From a virus: DNA of 42,589 nucleotides. Each line of letters opens with the position of its first letter. Within the stretch, counting starts at the first letter, position 1. Shown here in pieces: positions 8,628 through 16,711 of the stretch. A model generated the notes under the pieces. The model had not been told where the DNA came from and did no database searches. It was given only the letters and a program-made list of their open reading frames with translations. The position numbers and the translations under genes were made by a program. The stretch spans positions 1-42,589 of the IMG/VR virus record IMGVR_UViG_3300033233_000073; one strand, 5' to 3'.

Positions 8628-9059
8628 ATGTATCCTCCTCTGAAGCAAAAGTTGCTCCTCACGAGCGCGCCCACCAGCGCGCAATCGCATACCGCGGTGA
8701 TCGATACGCTCGGCTACGACCGGGTGGCGATCGGCGTGGCCTTCGGCACGGTCGCGGAAACCACGCCCGAGATTACGCTGAAGCTCGGCGAAGGCGACAC
8801 CACGAGCTCATTCACCGACATTGCCGAGGCGGTTGCCGGTGGCGTCGGCGGATTCACGAAGCCCACGCCTCCGACGAATACCAGCGTCGCCGACACGATG
8901 CAATTCGACGTCGACACGCGCCACCGCAAGCGCTATCTGCTGCTGACCGTCACCCCGTTCACGACGAAGCAGGTCACGAGCTGGGCGACGCTCGGCCGGC
9001 CAGGCCAAGGGCCGCTCGCCGCCACCAGCGAAGGCCTGAGCGCGCGCGTCGGGTTCTAG
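8628..9059 (+). CDS. Putative virion protein after the capsid gene
   Basis: 143 residues with GGGAAC about 8 bases before the ATG. The sequence is beta-rich and lacks catalytic motifs: YDRVAIGVAFGTVAETTPEI, QFDVDTRHRKRYLLLTVTPF. Its place directly behind the major capsid gene is where lambda has gpFI and other phages have decoration or head-fibre proteins, so a capsid-surface role is likely. The gene ends 24 bases before a strong terminator, making it the last gene of the head transcript unless readthrough or antitermination occurs. Confidence 0.65.
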   Translation: MYPPLKQKLLLTSAPTSAQSHTAVIDTLGYDRVAIGVAFGTVAETTPEITLKLGEGDTTSSFTDIAEAVAGGVGGFTKPTPPTNTSVADTMQFDVDTRHRKRYLLLTVTPFTTKQVTSWATLGRPGQGPLAATSEGLSARVGF

Positions 9060-9083
9060 GCAAATCGTTTCTCCGTATCGGGG

Positions 9084-9110
9084 ATGGGCGCTCACGGGCG
9101 CCCATTTTTT
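9084..9110 (+). terminator. Rho-independent terminator
   Basis: ATGGGCGC (9084-9091) and GCGCCCAT form an 8-bp stem with a short TCACGG loop, followed by a run of six T. It sits between the head gene and the sugar cassette and should stop most rightward transcripts unless an antiterminator acts. Confidence 0.85.
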
Positions 9111-9126
9111 GAACCGCATCGATGGG

Positions 9127-10413
9127 ATGCCAATGCCAAGTGCACTGATTACAGGTATTACCGGACAGGACGGTTCCTACCTCGCGGAGTTGCTGCTCGC
9201 CAAGGGCTACGCCGTGCACGGCCTGGTGCGTCGCGTATCGCAGCCCAACTTTGGCAATCTCGCCGCCGTGCTCGGCCGCGTGTCGCTTCACACGGGCGAC
9301 ATGCTCGACGGCCCGAGCCTCTTCAGGACGATCCAGGCGGTACAGCCCGAGGAGATCTACAACCTGGCCGCGATGAGCCAGGTGCGCGACTCCTACGATC
9401 ATCCGGAAGTGACGCAGGAGATCAACGCCGGCGGTTTGTTGCGCATCATGGAGGCGGTCCGGGCGCTTGGCCTCGGTTGCAAGATCTACCAGGCCTGCTC
9501 GAGCGAGATGTTCGGCAAGGTACTCGAGACGCCGCAGAACGAGCGCACGCCGTTCTATCCACGCTCGCCCTACGGCAGCTCGAAGGTCAGCGCGTTCAAT
9601 CACGCGAGGATCTGGCGCGAGGCCTATGGCATGCGGGTGTACTGCGGGATTCTGTTCAACCACGAGAGCCCGCGCCGCGGCGAGGCGTTTCTCAGCCGCA
9701 AGGTCTGCAAGGCGGCGGCCGAGATCGCGACCGGCCGTGGAGAAAAGCTGAAGCTCGGAAACCTGGACGCGAAGCGCGACTGGGGCTACGCAAAGGAGTA
9801 CGTCGAGTGGATCCACGCGATCGTGCAGCACCCGACGCCGGAGGATTTCGTCATCGCCACGGGCGAGACGCACTCGGTCCGGGAGTTTGTCGAGCGCGCC
9901 TTCGCGCACGCCGGCATCGGCGACTGGGAGGCCCACGTCGAATACGACAAGGGACTCACCCGGCCCGCGGAAGTCGATCTGCTGTGCGGCGATGCAGAGA
10001 AAAGCCGCCGGCTGATCGGTTTCGAGCCGAAGGTCAAGTTCGACGCGTTGGTCCGGATCATGGTCGAGGCTGAACTGGCGAAGCTGAAGACCCGCCACAG
10101 CGATGCCAGGCGAGATCTTGTCGGCTTTCCGGAGGCGAAGGTCCTCGAGGCGAAGATGGACGCAGTGATCGGGCAGCATTATCACCTGCGCAAGGAAGAA
10201 AAATTCATTCTGAGCAGCGGCGAGTGCACGCTGCACCTGGGCGTGCCCCCGGAACCGATCCAGATGGCGATCGGGCGCATCTACAGCATCAGGCCTGGCG
10301 AATATCACGAGTTCCACATCAAGCGCGGCAGCGTGCTCGTCGGGCTCAACTCGCATGCCTACGATCCGAGCGACGATTACAGGCTGGACGCGGTGGAGCG
10401 GGTCGCCGCGTGA
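9127..10413 (+). CDS. GDP-mannose 4,6-dehydratase fused to a C-terminal cupin domain
   Basis: 428 residues from ATG 9127 (9133 is an alternative, and a TTG at 9109 lies inside the terminator). Residues 1-320 are an extended short-chain dehydrogenase: GITGQDG nucleotide loop (10-16), SSEMFG (125-130), Tyr149-x3-Lys153 catalytic pair, and the GMD hallmark NHESPRRGE with a following RK. GMD turns GDP-mannose into GDP-4-keto-6-deoxymannose, precursor of fucose, rhamnose, colitose and perosamine. Residues about 345-415 fit a cupin: HYH at 351-353, Glu357, Gly365, then RPGEYHEF (389-396). RmlC-like cupins isomerise or epimerise keto-sugars, so the fused domain may process the same product. Not normally a phage structural-module gene, so probably acquired; coupled by GTGA overlap to the next gene. 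Confidence 0.9.
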   Translation: MPMPSALITGITGQDGSYLAELLLAKGYAVHGLVRRVSQPNFGNLAAVLGRVSLHTGDMLDGPSLFRTIQAVQPEEIYNLAAMSQVRDSYDHPEVTQEINAGGLLRIMEAVRALGLGCKIYQACSSEMFGKVLETPQNERTPFYPRSPYGSSKVSAFNHARIWREAYGMRVYCGILFNHESPRRGEAFLSRKVCKAAAEIATGRGEKLKLGNLDAKRDWGYAKEYVEWIHAIVQHPTPEDFVIATGETHSVREFVERAFAHAGIGDWEAHVEYDKGLTRPAEVDLLCGDAEKSRRLIGFEPKVKFDALVRIMVEAELAKLKTRHSDARRDLVGFPEAKVLEAKMDAVIGQHYHLRKEEKFILSSGECTLHLGVPPEPIQMAIGRIYSIRPGEYHEFHIKRGSVLVGLNSHAYDPSDDYRLDAVERVAA

Positions 10414-11561
10414 AGTACAACCTCGGCGCCGGGCAGCAACCCGTCGAGGGCTACGACAACAGCTTCGACGCGGCGAACGGCAAAGCGGCCCATCCGCTCG
10501 CGCTGCCGGATGGCTCGGCGGACGAGATCCGGGCCTCGCACCTCTTCGAGCACTTCAGCCACCGGGCTGCGCTGGATGTGCTCAAGGACTGGGTGCGCGT
10601 GCTGAAACCCGGCGGGCTGCTCAAGCTCGCCGTGCCGGATCTCGACTACATCGCCCGAGGCTACCTCGAGGGGCGCCAGGAGCCGTGGCAGAGCTATCTC
10701 TGCGGGGCGCACAGCGACCAGAACGACGTGCACCTGGCGCAGTACGACGAGCCGAGTCTGGGTGCGGTGATGCGCGGCGCTGGGCTGGTCGGCGTGCATC
10801 GGTGGAAGAGCGACGGCAAAGACTGCTCGAGCCTTCCGGTGTCGCTCAACCTGGCGGCGTGGAAGCCGCCGGCCGTCTGGCCGAAGGTGGTCGCGGTAAT
10901 GTCGGTACCGCGGCTCGGCTTCATGGACAACTTTTTCTCGGCGATCGAGGCGGTGTCCCGATTGCGGATCCCGATCCGCAAAACGCAAGGCGCATTCTGG
11001 GCGCAATGCCTCACGCGCTCGATCGAGGAGGGGCTGAAGGAAGGCGCGGAATGGATCCTGACGCTGGACTACGACAGCGTCTACGGCGCGGACACGGTGC
11101 TGGACTTGCTCGCCACCGCAATCGCTCATCCGCAGGCCGATGCCCTGGTGGCGCTCGAGATGTCGCGCATCAGCGGCGTACCCCTGATGACGGTGCCCGG
11201 GCCCGATGGCGCCGCGATCTCCCAGATCGACCGCGCAGCGATGGACGAGACGCTGCTGCCGATCCTCACCGGGCACTTCGGCTGCACCTTGCTGAGGGCC
11301 TCGGCGCTGGCGAGGCTCGCAAAGCCGTGGTTTCTCGGCGTGCCGGCGAACGATGGCGGCTGGGGGCCGGGGCGAGTCGACGACGATATCCATTTCTGGC
11401 GGCAATGGAAGAAGGCGGGGAACAGCATGTTTTGCGCGCCCCGCTGCGTGATCGGTCACGCCGAGCTCTACATCATCTGGCCGGACCGCAATCTGGAGAA
11501 CACCCTGCAGCATGCGAGTGAATACTGGCGCGACGGATCGCCGATCGGAGTCTGGAGATGA
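10410..11561 (+). CDS. Fusion of SAM methyltransferase and GT-A glycosyltransferase
   Basis: 383 residues; GTG start overlaps the stop of the dehydratase (GTGA). Residues 1 to about 145 match class I methyltransferases: YNLGAGQQPVEGYDN (SAM motif I), ASHLFEHF, and the post-motif WVRVLKPGGLLKLAVPDLD. Residues about 158-383 look like a GT-A glycosyltransferase: VVAVMSVPRLGFMDN, then TLDYDSVYGADTV with an Asp220-x-Asp222 metal/sugar-nucleotide motif, and a late GWGPGRVDDDIHFW acidic segment. Such a protein could transfer a sugar and methylate sugar or acceptor. Together with the preceding gene it makes a compact sugar synthesis-and-transfer unit. Acceptor unknown: virion proteins, DNA and host surface are all possible. 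ATGA overlap with the next gene ties it to the structural operon. Confidence 0.8.
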   Translation: MKYNLGAGQQPVEGYDNSFDAANGKAAHPLALPDGSADEIRASHLFEHFSHRAALDVLKDWVRVLKPGGLLKLAVPDLDYIARGYLEGRQEPWQSYLCGAHSDQNDVHLAQYDEPSLGAVMRGAGLVGVHRWKSDGKDCSSLPVSLNLAAWKPPAVWPKVVAVMSVPRLGFMDNFFSAIEAVSRLRIPIRKTQGAFWAQCLTRSIEEGLKEGAEWILTLDYDSVYGADTVLDLLATAIAHPQADALVALEMSRISGVPLMTVPGPDGAAISQIDRAAMDETLLPILTGHFGCTLLRASALARLAKPWFLGVPANDGGWGPGRVDDDIHFWRQWKKAGNSMFCAPRCVIGHAELYIIWPDRNLENTLQHASEYWRDGSPIGVWR

Positions 11562-11815
11562 CCGAGGAACGCAGGAGACCGCTCAAGCAGTTTGTCGTGC
11601 TACGGGCTCATGGTCCTTATCGCAAGGGCGACAAGATCCAGCCCACGGGGATGTACCGCGATGTCCTGCTGAAGCGCGGCCTGATCGAGGAAATCAAGGA
11701 CGAGCCTGTCGATGCACCTGCCCGCATGAAGCAGCCTGCAATCGATCGCATGATCGCGCTGCCGGATCCCCCGGCGAGGTTGCCGCTCGTCACGCGCGGC
11801 CGGCGGGCTCATTAG
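11558..11815 (+). CDS. Small phage neck-region protein
   Basis: 85 residues, ATGA overlap with the glycosyltransferase fusion and 3 bases before the next ATG. The N-terminal half KQFVVLRAHGPYRKGDKIQPTG followed by LLKRGLIEEI resembles the small beta-barrel proteins found between capsid and connector genes in many siphophages (pattern: strand, Y-x-KGD, then LLxxGxxEEI). The C-terminal half is Pro/Arg-rich and probably disordered. Function unassigned; position suggests head completion. Confidence 0.55.
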   Translation: MTEERRRPLKQFVVLRAHGPYRKGDKIQPTGMYRDVLLKRGLIEEIKDEPVDAPARMKQPAIDRMIALPDPPARLPLVTRGRRAH

Positions 11816-11818
11816 GCT

Positions 11819-12100
11819 ATGCCCTTCACCGAAGACCTCTCGGTGTTCTTCAACACCGAGGACTTCGCCACGGCGGCGATGGCAAGCTGGGGCGGCACGG
11901 TGAACGTGATCTTCGATGCCGAATACCTCGATCAGCTCGGCATGGCGGGCACGAACCCGGGCGCGCTCGCGATGGCGTCCGAAGTGCCGGCAAGCGCGGT
12001 GAACGGCACCATCACCATCAATGGCACCGCCTACACGATTCGCGACCGCCAGCCGCAGGACGACGGCGCGGTGGTGCTGCTGCAACTGGAGCGCGCCTGA
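11819..12100 (+). CDS. Head-tail joining protein (gpFII-like)
   Basis: 93 residues. The sequence MPFTEDLSVFFNTEDFATAA, VNVIFDAEYLDQLG, NGTITINGTAYTIRDRQPQDDGAVVLLQLE is typical of the small beta-barrel head-tail joining family (lambda gpFII type): an N-terminal helix that loads into the connector, then a barrel ending in a ligand-like DG-x-VLLQLE strand. It completes filled heads so that tails can dock. The stop shares bases with the next start (TGATG). Confidence 0.8.
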   Translation: MPFTEDLSVFFNTEDFATAAMASWGGTVNVIFDAEYLDQLGMAGTNPGALAMASEVPASAVNGTITINGTAYTIRDRQPQDDGAVVLLQLERA

Positions 12101-12552
12101 TGGCGCTGCATGTCCGCGAGCAGATCGCCGTGGCGGTGAAGGCAGCCATCACTAGCCTGACGACCACTGGGGCGAACGTGTTCCGCGACCGCGACACGGC
12201 CGAGCGGCCGCTGCAATCGGGCGAGGTGCCTGGCCTGCTGATCGACGATAACGGCGAGCCGGCGGAGACGATCACCGTGGATGCCTCGGGGCTGCTCGAG
12301 CGCGCGATGCGCCTCTCGATCGAGGCGCACGTCAAGGCAACGAGCGGCTACAGCGCGCAGTTGAACCTGATCCTGAAAGAACTCGAGATCGCGCTCGCCG
12401 GCGCCTCGCTCGGGGGCGCGAAATACGCGCACCTGGTCGAAGTGGGCGCGCGCGAGAAATCCGAAGCTGGCGACCAGCCCACGCTGCGGCAGGTCTTCGT
12501 ATTCGAGCTGTTGTACTACACGGCGCCGGGCGCACCCGACACCGCCCTTTAA
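12100..12552 (+). CDS. Tail terminator / minor tail protein (gpU-like)
   Basis: 150 residues from ATG 12100, overlapping the previous stop. Starts with a helix (LHVREQIAVAVKAAITSL) then GANVFRDRDTAERPL and a central strand region PGLLIDDNGEPAETI, ending with TLRQVFVFELLYYTAPGAPD. This order and size match the tail-terminator family that caps the tail tube and fixes its length. Its location between the joining protein and the tail tube gene agrees. Confidence 0.75.
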   Translation: MALHVREQIAVAVKAAITSLTTTGANVFRDRDTAERPLQSGEVPGLLIDDNGEPAETITVDASGLLERAMRLSIEAHVKATSGYSAQLNLILKELEIALAGASLGGAKYAHLVEVGAREKSEAGDQPTLRQVFVFELLYYTAPGAPDTAL

Positions 12553-12579
12553 TCACCAGCTAGAGAAAAAGGAACCGCC

Positions 12580-13227
12580 ATGCCCAACGTGTCTTTGTGG
12601 ACCAAGGTTGCCATCGCCATCCAGTCCGCGCTCGCGGCCGCCGTCACGATCAACTCCATCACCAAGGCAAATCCCGGGGTGGTGGGCTATACGGGCACCG
12701 ACCCCGTGAACGGCGATTTTGTGCTCTTGGCGGCGGCCGGGATGAGCCAGGTCGATGGGCGCATTTTCCGGGTCGCCAACGTGAACGGCGCGGGCAATAC
12801 TTTCGAAATCGAAGGGGAAAACACGACCGATTACGACACCTTCAGCTCGGGCACCTTCGAGGTCGTCACGTTCGGCACCACGCTCGCCACCGCCACCACG
12901 CTCAGCGGGAGCGGCGGGGAATTCGCCTACGAGGACACGACCACGATCCACGTGGACAAGCGCACGCAGATCCCGACTCTGCCCGCGCCGATTGTCTACA
13001 CCTTCGAGAACATCTGGGACGTAGCCGACGCCGGGCTCATCGCGCTCAAAGCCGCCTCGGCGATCAAGGCCAAGCGCGCGGTGCGCATCACGTTCTCGAA
13101 CGCGCAGAAAGTGCTCTTTACCGGCTTTATCGGCGCGAGCCTGTTGCCGGTGGGCTCGGCGCCGGGCAAGGTGACCACGCCGGTCACGATCACCATGGAC
13201 GGCACGCCCACCGTCTACGCGACCTGA
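12580..13227 (+). CDS. Major tail tube protein
   Basis: 215 residues, Shine-Dalgarno AAAAAGGAAC before the ATG. Beta-rich with stretches such as DGRIFRVANVNGAGNTFEIEG, a segment TTTIHVDKRTQIPTLPAPIVYTFENIWD and a closing TPVTITMDGTPTVYAT. This is the layout of lambda gpV-like tube subunits in Proteobacteria phages, which stack as hexamers along the tail. It precedes the tail assembly chaperone pair, as in most long-tailed phages. Confidence 0.82.
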   Translation: MPNVSLWTKVAIAIQSALAAAVTINSITKANPGVVGYTGTDPVNGDFVLLAAAGMSQVDGRIFRVANVNGAGNTFEIEGENTTDYDTFSSGTFEVVTFGTTLATATTLSGSGGEFAYEDTTTIHVDKRTQIPTLPAPIVYTFENIWDVADAGLIALKAASAIKAKRAVRITFSNAQKVLFTGFIGASLLPVGSAPGKVTTPVTITMDGTPTVYAT

Positions 13228-13228
13228 C

Positions 13229-13606
13229 ATGGACCTCGATTCCCTGGCGGCGCGGCTCGCCGCCGCGCGCCAGATGGAGGCGAAAGTCGATGGCGCGACC
13301 TTCAAGCTGGAGGTGCCGAGCGAGCATGCGTGGCGCGTGACCTACGAGGAGCATCGCAATACGGCGGGCGATCTGCTGTATGCGCGCGCCTCGAGGGCGA
13401 TATTGGATAAGGCGCTCATCGGGTGGGATGGCGTTACCGCGAAGCATCTGTTGCCCGATGCGCCGGAGGAAGCAATCGCATTTTCGCCGGCCGCCCGTTC
13501 GATGCTGCTGGACGCCCGGACGGATATCGCCGACGAACTGAAGATCGCGCTGATCGACAAGGCGAATTCGGCGAGGGAAGCTCGGGAGGCCGCAAGAAAA
13601 AACTGA
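13229..13606 (+). CDS. Tail assembly chaperone, short form (gpG-like)
   Basis: 125 residues, starting one base after the tail tube stop. Charged and helical, with TFKLEVPSEHAWRVTYEE near the N-terminus and DELKIALIDKANSAREAREAARKN at the end. It sits between tube and tape-measure genes and ends exactly at a -1 slippery heptamer, the position of lambda G. The short form is made most of the time and coats the tape measure during tail assembly. Confidence 0.85.
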   Translation: MDLDSLAARLAAARQMEAKVDGATFKLEVPSEHAWRVTYEEHRNTAGDLLYARASRAILDKALIGWDGVTAKHLLPDAPEEAIAFSPAARSMLLDARTDIADELKIALIDKANSAREAREAARKN

Positions 13607-13890
13607 TCGCGCGCCTGGAATGGGAATTGAACGGCGAGGCGGGCGCGCCGTTGATGGGCATGAGCCACGAGCAATGGCTTGCAAGCCTCCCGGCGTTGAC
13701 GCCCGGCAATGAACTGGTATTTGCGGCCTGGCGGTTCTGCGGCGGCTGGAATCCGACGCTGGTGCCGGCGGCAGCGGCCTATTACGGCATCGAGGACATC
13801 GATTGCCTGCTCAGCCAGTTGCTCGCGATGCGCGATCTGATCGAGCAGCACCGCGCGGCGCAAGCGGCGGCCATTAAAGGGGGCGCATGA
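13229..13890 (+). CDS. Tail assembly chaperone, -1 frameshift product (gpGT-like)
   Basis: If ribosomes slip back one base on AAAAAAC (13597-13603), reading continues in the other frame to the stop at 13888-13890. It adds about 95 residues that begin KLIARLEWELNGEAGAP and contain AAWRFCGGWNPTLVPAAAAYYGIEDID. The joined protein is about 220 residues. The downstream frame has no start codon with a convincing ribosome site before the overlap, so frameshifting is the natural reading. The gene ends 4 bases into the start of the Z-like gene. Confidence 0.85.
13597..13603 (+). other. Programmed -1 frameshift slippery site AAAAAAC
   Basis: In the zero frame this is A-AAA-AAC followed at once by the TGA stop. 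A-AAA-AAC is a classic X-XXY-YYZ heptamer. It lies at the very end of the short chaperone and joins it to the open downstream frame. Confidence 0.85.
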
Positions 13891-14492
13891 TCCAGATCAA
13901 CATCCGGCATGACCTCAACCGCCTGTCGGCGGATCTGCGGCTGATGGCGAAAGAGCAGATGGCGGCGGCGGTGCGCGCGATCAACCGCAGCATGACGACA
14001 GTGAAGGCGCAAGGGGCGCGGGACCTGGCCAAAACAATCGGTCTGCCGGTGCGCTTGGCGAAGGGCCAGATTCGCTTCAAGCGCGCGACTCAGGCCGAGG
14101 CGCGCGCCCTGCTCACGTTTTCCGGGGTGCGCATTCCGCTGCGCCGTTTTGGCGCCTCGCAGACCGCCACCGGCGCGCAGGCGCGTCTCGCGGGCAAGAC
14201 GGTGAGCGTGCCCCACGGTTTCATCGCCCGGATGCCGGGCGGCCACACGGGCGTATTTCTGCGCGCGCCGACTGCCAAGGGCCAGCTTTACAACGCCTTA
14301 CGATACCGCGCACAGCGCCTGCGGCAGCGCGGGCGCGATTTGCCGATCGCCGAAATATTCGCGCCGAGCCTGGGCGAGACGCTCGTCAGGACTGCACTCG
14401 ACGTCGCGCTCGCGCGCCTCGCGCGCGAGCGCTTTGCCGTCGTGTTCGGGCAGGAAGCAAAGTTCCGGCTCGCCAAAAAGGGTCCCCAATGA
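13887..14492 (+). CDS. Minor tail protein Z-like
   Basis: 201 residues; start overlaps the chaperone extension stop. Basic N-terminal helical region (DLNRLSADLRLMAKEQMAAAVRAINRSMTT) followed by VKAQGARDLAKTIGLP and GKTVSVPHGFIARMPGGHTGVFLRAP matches the Minor_tail_Z family, which in lambda completes the tail top with gpU. Here it comes after the chaperones instead of before the tube gene, an arrangement seen in other siphophages. ATGA overlap with the tape measure gene. Confidence 0.75.
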   Translation: MIQINIRHDLNRLSADLRLMAKEQMAAAVRAINRSMTTVKAQGARDLAKTIGLPVRLAKGQIRFKRATQAEARALLTFSGVRIPLRRFGASQTATGAQARLAGKTVSVPHGFIARMPGGHTGVFLRAPTAKGQLYNALRYRAQRLRQRGRDLPIAEIFAPSLGETLVRTALDVALARLARERFAVVFGQEAKFRLAKKGPQ

Positions 14493-16705
14493 CCACCAAC
14501 ATCCGCGACGAACGGATCGAGCTGACCGCGGTCGACAAATTCTCGGCCGTGTTCGGGCGAATGGACACCGGCTTGAATCGCCTGCAGTCCTCGATCAACA
14601 CGATGAAGGGCGTGGCCGGCGCGCTCGGCGTCACGCTCGGCGCGGGGGCGTTTGTCGCCTGGATCAAGGGCGCGATCGACGCCGAGGCGGCCATGGGGAA
14701 ACTGGCCGGCCGCTCGGGCGAATCGGTCGAGACCTTCTCCGCGATGGCCTACGCCATGAAAAAGGCCGGTGAAGTCGATGCGGAGACGTTCCAGTCTTCG
14801 CTCAAGAAGCTCGACAAGGTCATTGCCGAAGCGGCTGCCGGCGGGAAAGAGGCGCAGGGCGTCTTCCGCGCGCTCGGCCTCGAGTTCAAGGATCGGTTCA
14901 CGGGCGAAGTGCGCAAAGGCAGCGAGGTGATGCTCGATCTCGCGGATGCCTTCGCCAAAGCGAAAGATGATCCGGTCAAGGTCGCCTATGCGCTGAAGCT
15001 CATGGGCAAGGGCGGCGATGAGATGGTGCCGGGGCTCAACAAGGGCAAGCAGGCGCTGCTGGAATTGATGGAGCAGGCGCGGGAATTCGGCAAGATCATC
15101 ACAAAGGAAGAGGCCGAAGGAGCGCGCGAGTTCAACAAGAACCTGGAGGACTTGTCCGCTTCGAGCGCGAAACTGGGGCGATCGCTCGCCAACGATCTGC
15201 TGCCCGCGCTGAAGGCGAGCACCGATGAGATCCTGCGGGCGAAAAAAGAATCCGGATTCTGGGGCGGCATCATCGCCGGCCTCGGGCAACTGCTCTTCAA
15301 TGCCATGGGAGGTATTCATGAGCCGATCAATCGGGCTGCCCAGGATGTGGTCAAGCTCGACGACGAGCTCGGGAAACTCGAGGCGCACGCGAGCCAGTTG
15401 AAGGGTCTCGGCCCGGCGGTGAACGAGGGCGTCCTGGCGCGGCTCAACGCCGACATCGCCGCCAAGCGCAAGGAGCTGGAAGAAGCGCAGAAATGGTTCG
15501 AGCGGGTGCAGGCGGGCGCCCGCGCGATCGAGGCGGGGACGCCGCCGCCCAAGGTCAAGGGCGCGCTCGACGCGAGCGGCCTGAAAAACCAGTCCGAGGC
15601 GCAGGCCGAGATAAAACGCTTCATTTCGGCGCTCCAGGCGCTGGAGCGCAAGTATTTCGATCTCACCCACGCCGGCGAAGCTGCGCTCCTGATGTGGGAG
15701 ACGCAGAAAGGAAGCCTCCGCGAGCTCACTCCGGCGCATAAGGCGGAACTCGCGGTGATGGCTCAGCAGATCGACGCCTACAACCGGGCCATTCTGATCC
15801 GAGATCAATATGTCCAGGCCTTCGAGCACCAAGTCAAAGCAACCGAGGACGCGCGCGAGGCGATCCAGGATCTGGCGGACGAGATGCGAGGCGAGACCCA
15901 GGACTTCGAATTCCAGATCTCGCTCATCGGCCGCTCGGCGCGCGAGCAGGAGCGCATGAACGCGGCGCGCGCGATCGATCTGGATATTCGCCGCAGAATC
16001 GCAGCGCTTCCCAAAGACGATTCGGCCGCCACGGGCGAGGCGACCGCGGAGATCCTCAGACTGGGCGACGCACGCAAAAAAAGCGCGGACGACTTCATCA
16101 AAGATCGCCAGAAGAAAGAGCGCGACTGGCTCACCGGCGCAAAGCAGGGATACGAAGAATATCTGGAGACGGTCAGGAACGCCGCGGCGAGCACGAAAGA
16201 GCTTTTCACGGACGCTTTCCGGGGCGCGGAGGATGCCTTCGTGCAGTTCGTCACCACCGGAAAAATCGAGGGCAAGAACCTCGCCCGCCAGCTCGAGGCG
16301 GACTTCGCGCGGCTTTTTTATCGCAAAGCCGTGAGCGGTGAGGGCGGGCTGCTCGAAGCCGCTAACAAGGGCCTGACCGCCCTCGTGGGTTCGATTTTCG
16401 GCGGCGGGCGCCAGCACGGCGGCCCGGTCGAAGCGCGGCGTATGTACGAAGTCAGCGAAGGCGGGCCCGAGATGCTCAGCGCCGGCGGACGCAACTATCT
16501 GATGATGGGCTCGCAGAGCGGGCAGGTGAGCCCCGCTGGCGCTGGCGGCGGCGGTCAGACGATCAATATCTACCCGGATCTGCGCGGCGCTTCGGTGGAG
16601 GCGATCCAGGCGCTGCACCGCATGGTGATCGATCTGCGCGCGAGCGTCCCCTCGATGTCGCTTGCGGCGGTGGCGAACGCGAACTTGCGCGGCCGGCGCT
16701 GGTAG
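14489..16705 (+). CDS. Tape measure protein
   Basis: 738 residues, mostly helical, with long coiled stretches (about 300-560). N-terminal ELTAVDKFSAVFGRMDTGLNRLQSSI and a hydrophobic patch GVAGALGVTLGAGAFVAW are typical; the C-terminus carries KELFTDAFRGAEDAFVQFV, FARLFYRKA and the Gly-rich HGGPVEARRMYEVSEGGPEML block shared by lambda gpH-like proteins. It sets tail length; at about 0.15 nm per residue the tail would be roughly 110 nm (inference). No lytic domain seen. Confidence 0.9.
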   Translation: MTTNIRDERIELTAVDKFSAVFGRMDTGLNRLQSSINTMKGVAGALGVTLGAGAFVAWIKGAIDAEAAMGKLAGRSGESVETFSAMAYAMKKAGEVDAETFQSSLKKLDKVIAEAAAGGKEAQGVFRALGLEFKDRFTGEVRKGSEVMLDLADAFAKAKDDPVKVAYALKLMGKGGDEMVPGLNKGKQALLELMEQAREFGKIITKEEAEGAREFNKNLEDLSASSAKLGRSLANDLLPALKASTDEILRAKKESGFWGGIIAGLGQLLFNAMGGIHEPINRAAQDVVKLDDELGKLEAHASQLKGLGPAVNEGVLARLNADIAAKRKELEEAQKWFERVQAGARAIEAGTPPPKVKGALDASGLKNQSEAQAEIKRFISALQALERKYFDLTHAGEAALLMWETQKGSLRELTPAHKAELAVMAQQIDAYNRAILIRDQYVQAFEHQVKATEDAREAIQDLADEMRGETQDFEFQISLIGRSAREQERMNAARAIDLDIRRRIAALPKDDSAATGEATAEILRLGDARKKSADDFIKDRQKKERDWLTGAKQGYEEYLETVRNAAASTKELFTDAFRGAEDAFVQFVTTGKIEGKNLARQLEADFARLFYRKAVSGEGGLLEAANKGLTALVGSIFGGGRQHGGPVEARRMYEVSEGGPEMLSAGGRNYLMMGSQSGQVSPAGAGGGGQTINIYPDLRGASVEAIQALHRMVIDLRASVPSMSLAAVANANLRGRRW

Positions 16706-16711
16706 CGGCGC

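Noticed and set aside
7056-8690. 544-aa minus frame opposite the capsid gene
   Set aside because: Shadow frame; the plus strand encodes clear protease and capsid motifs.
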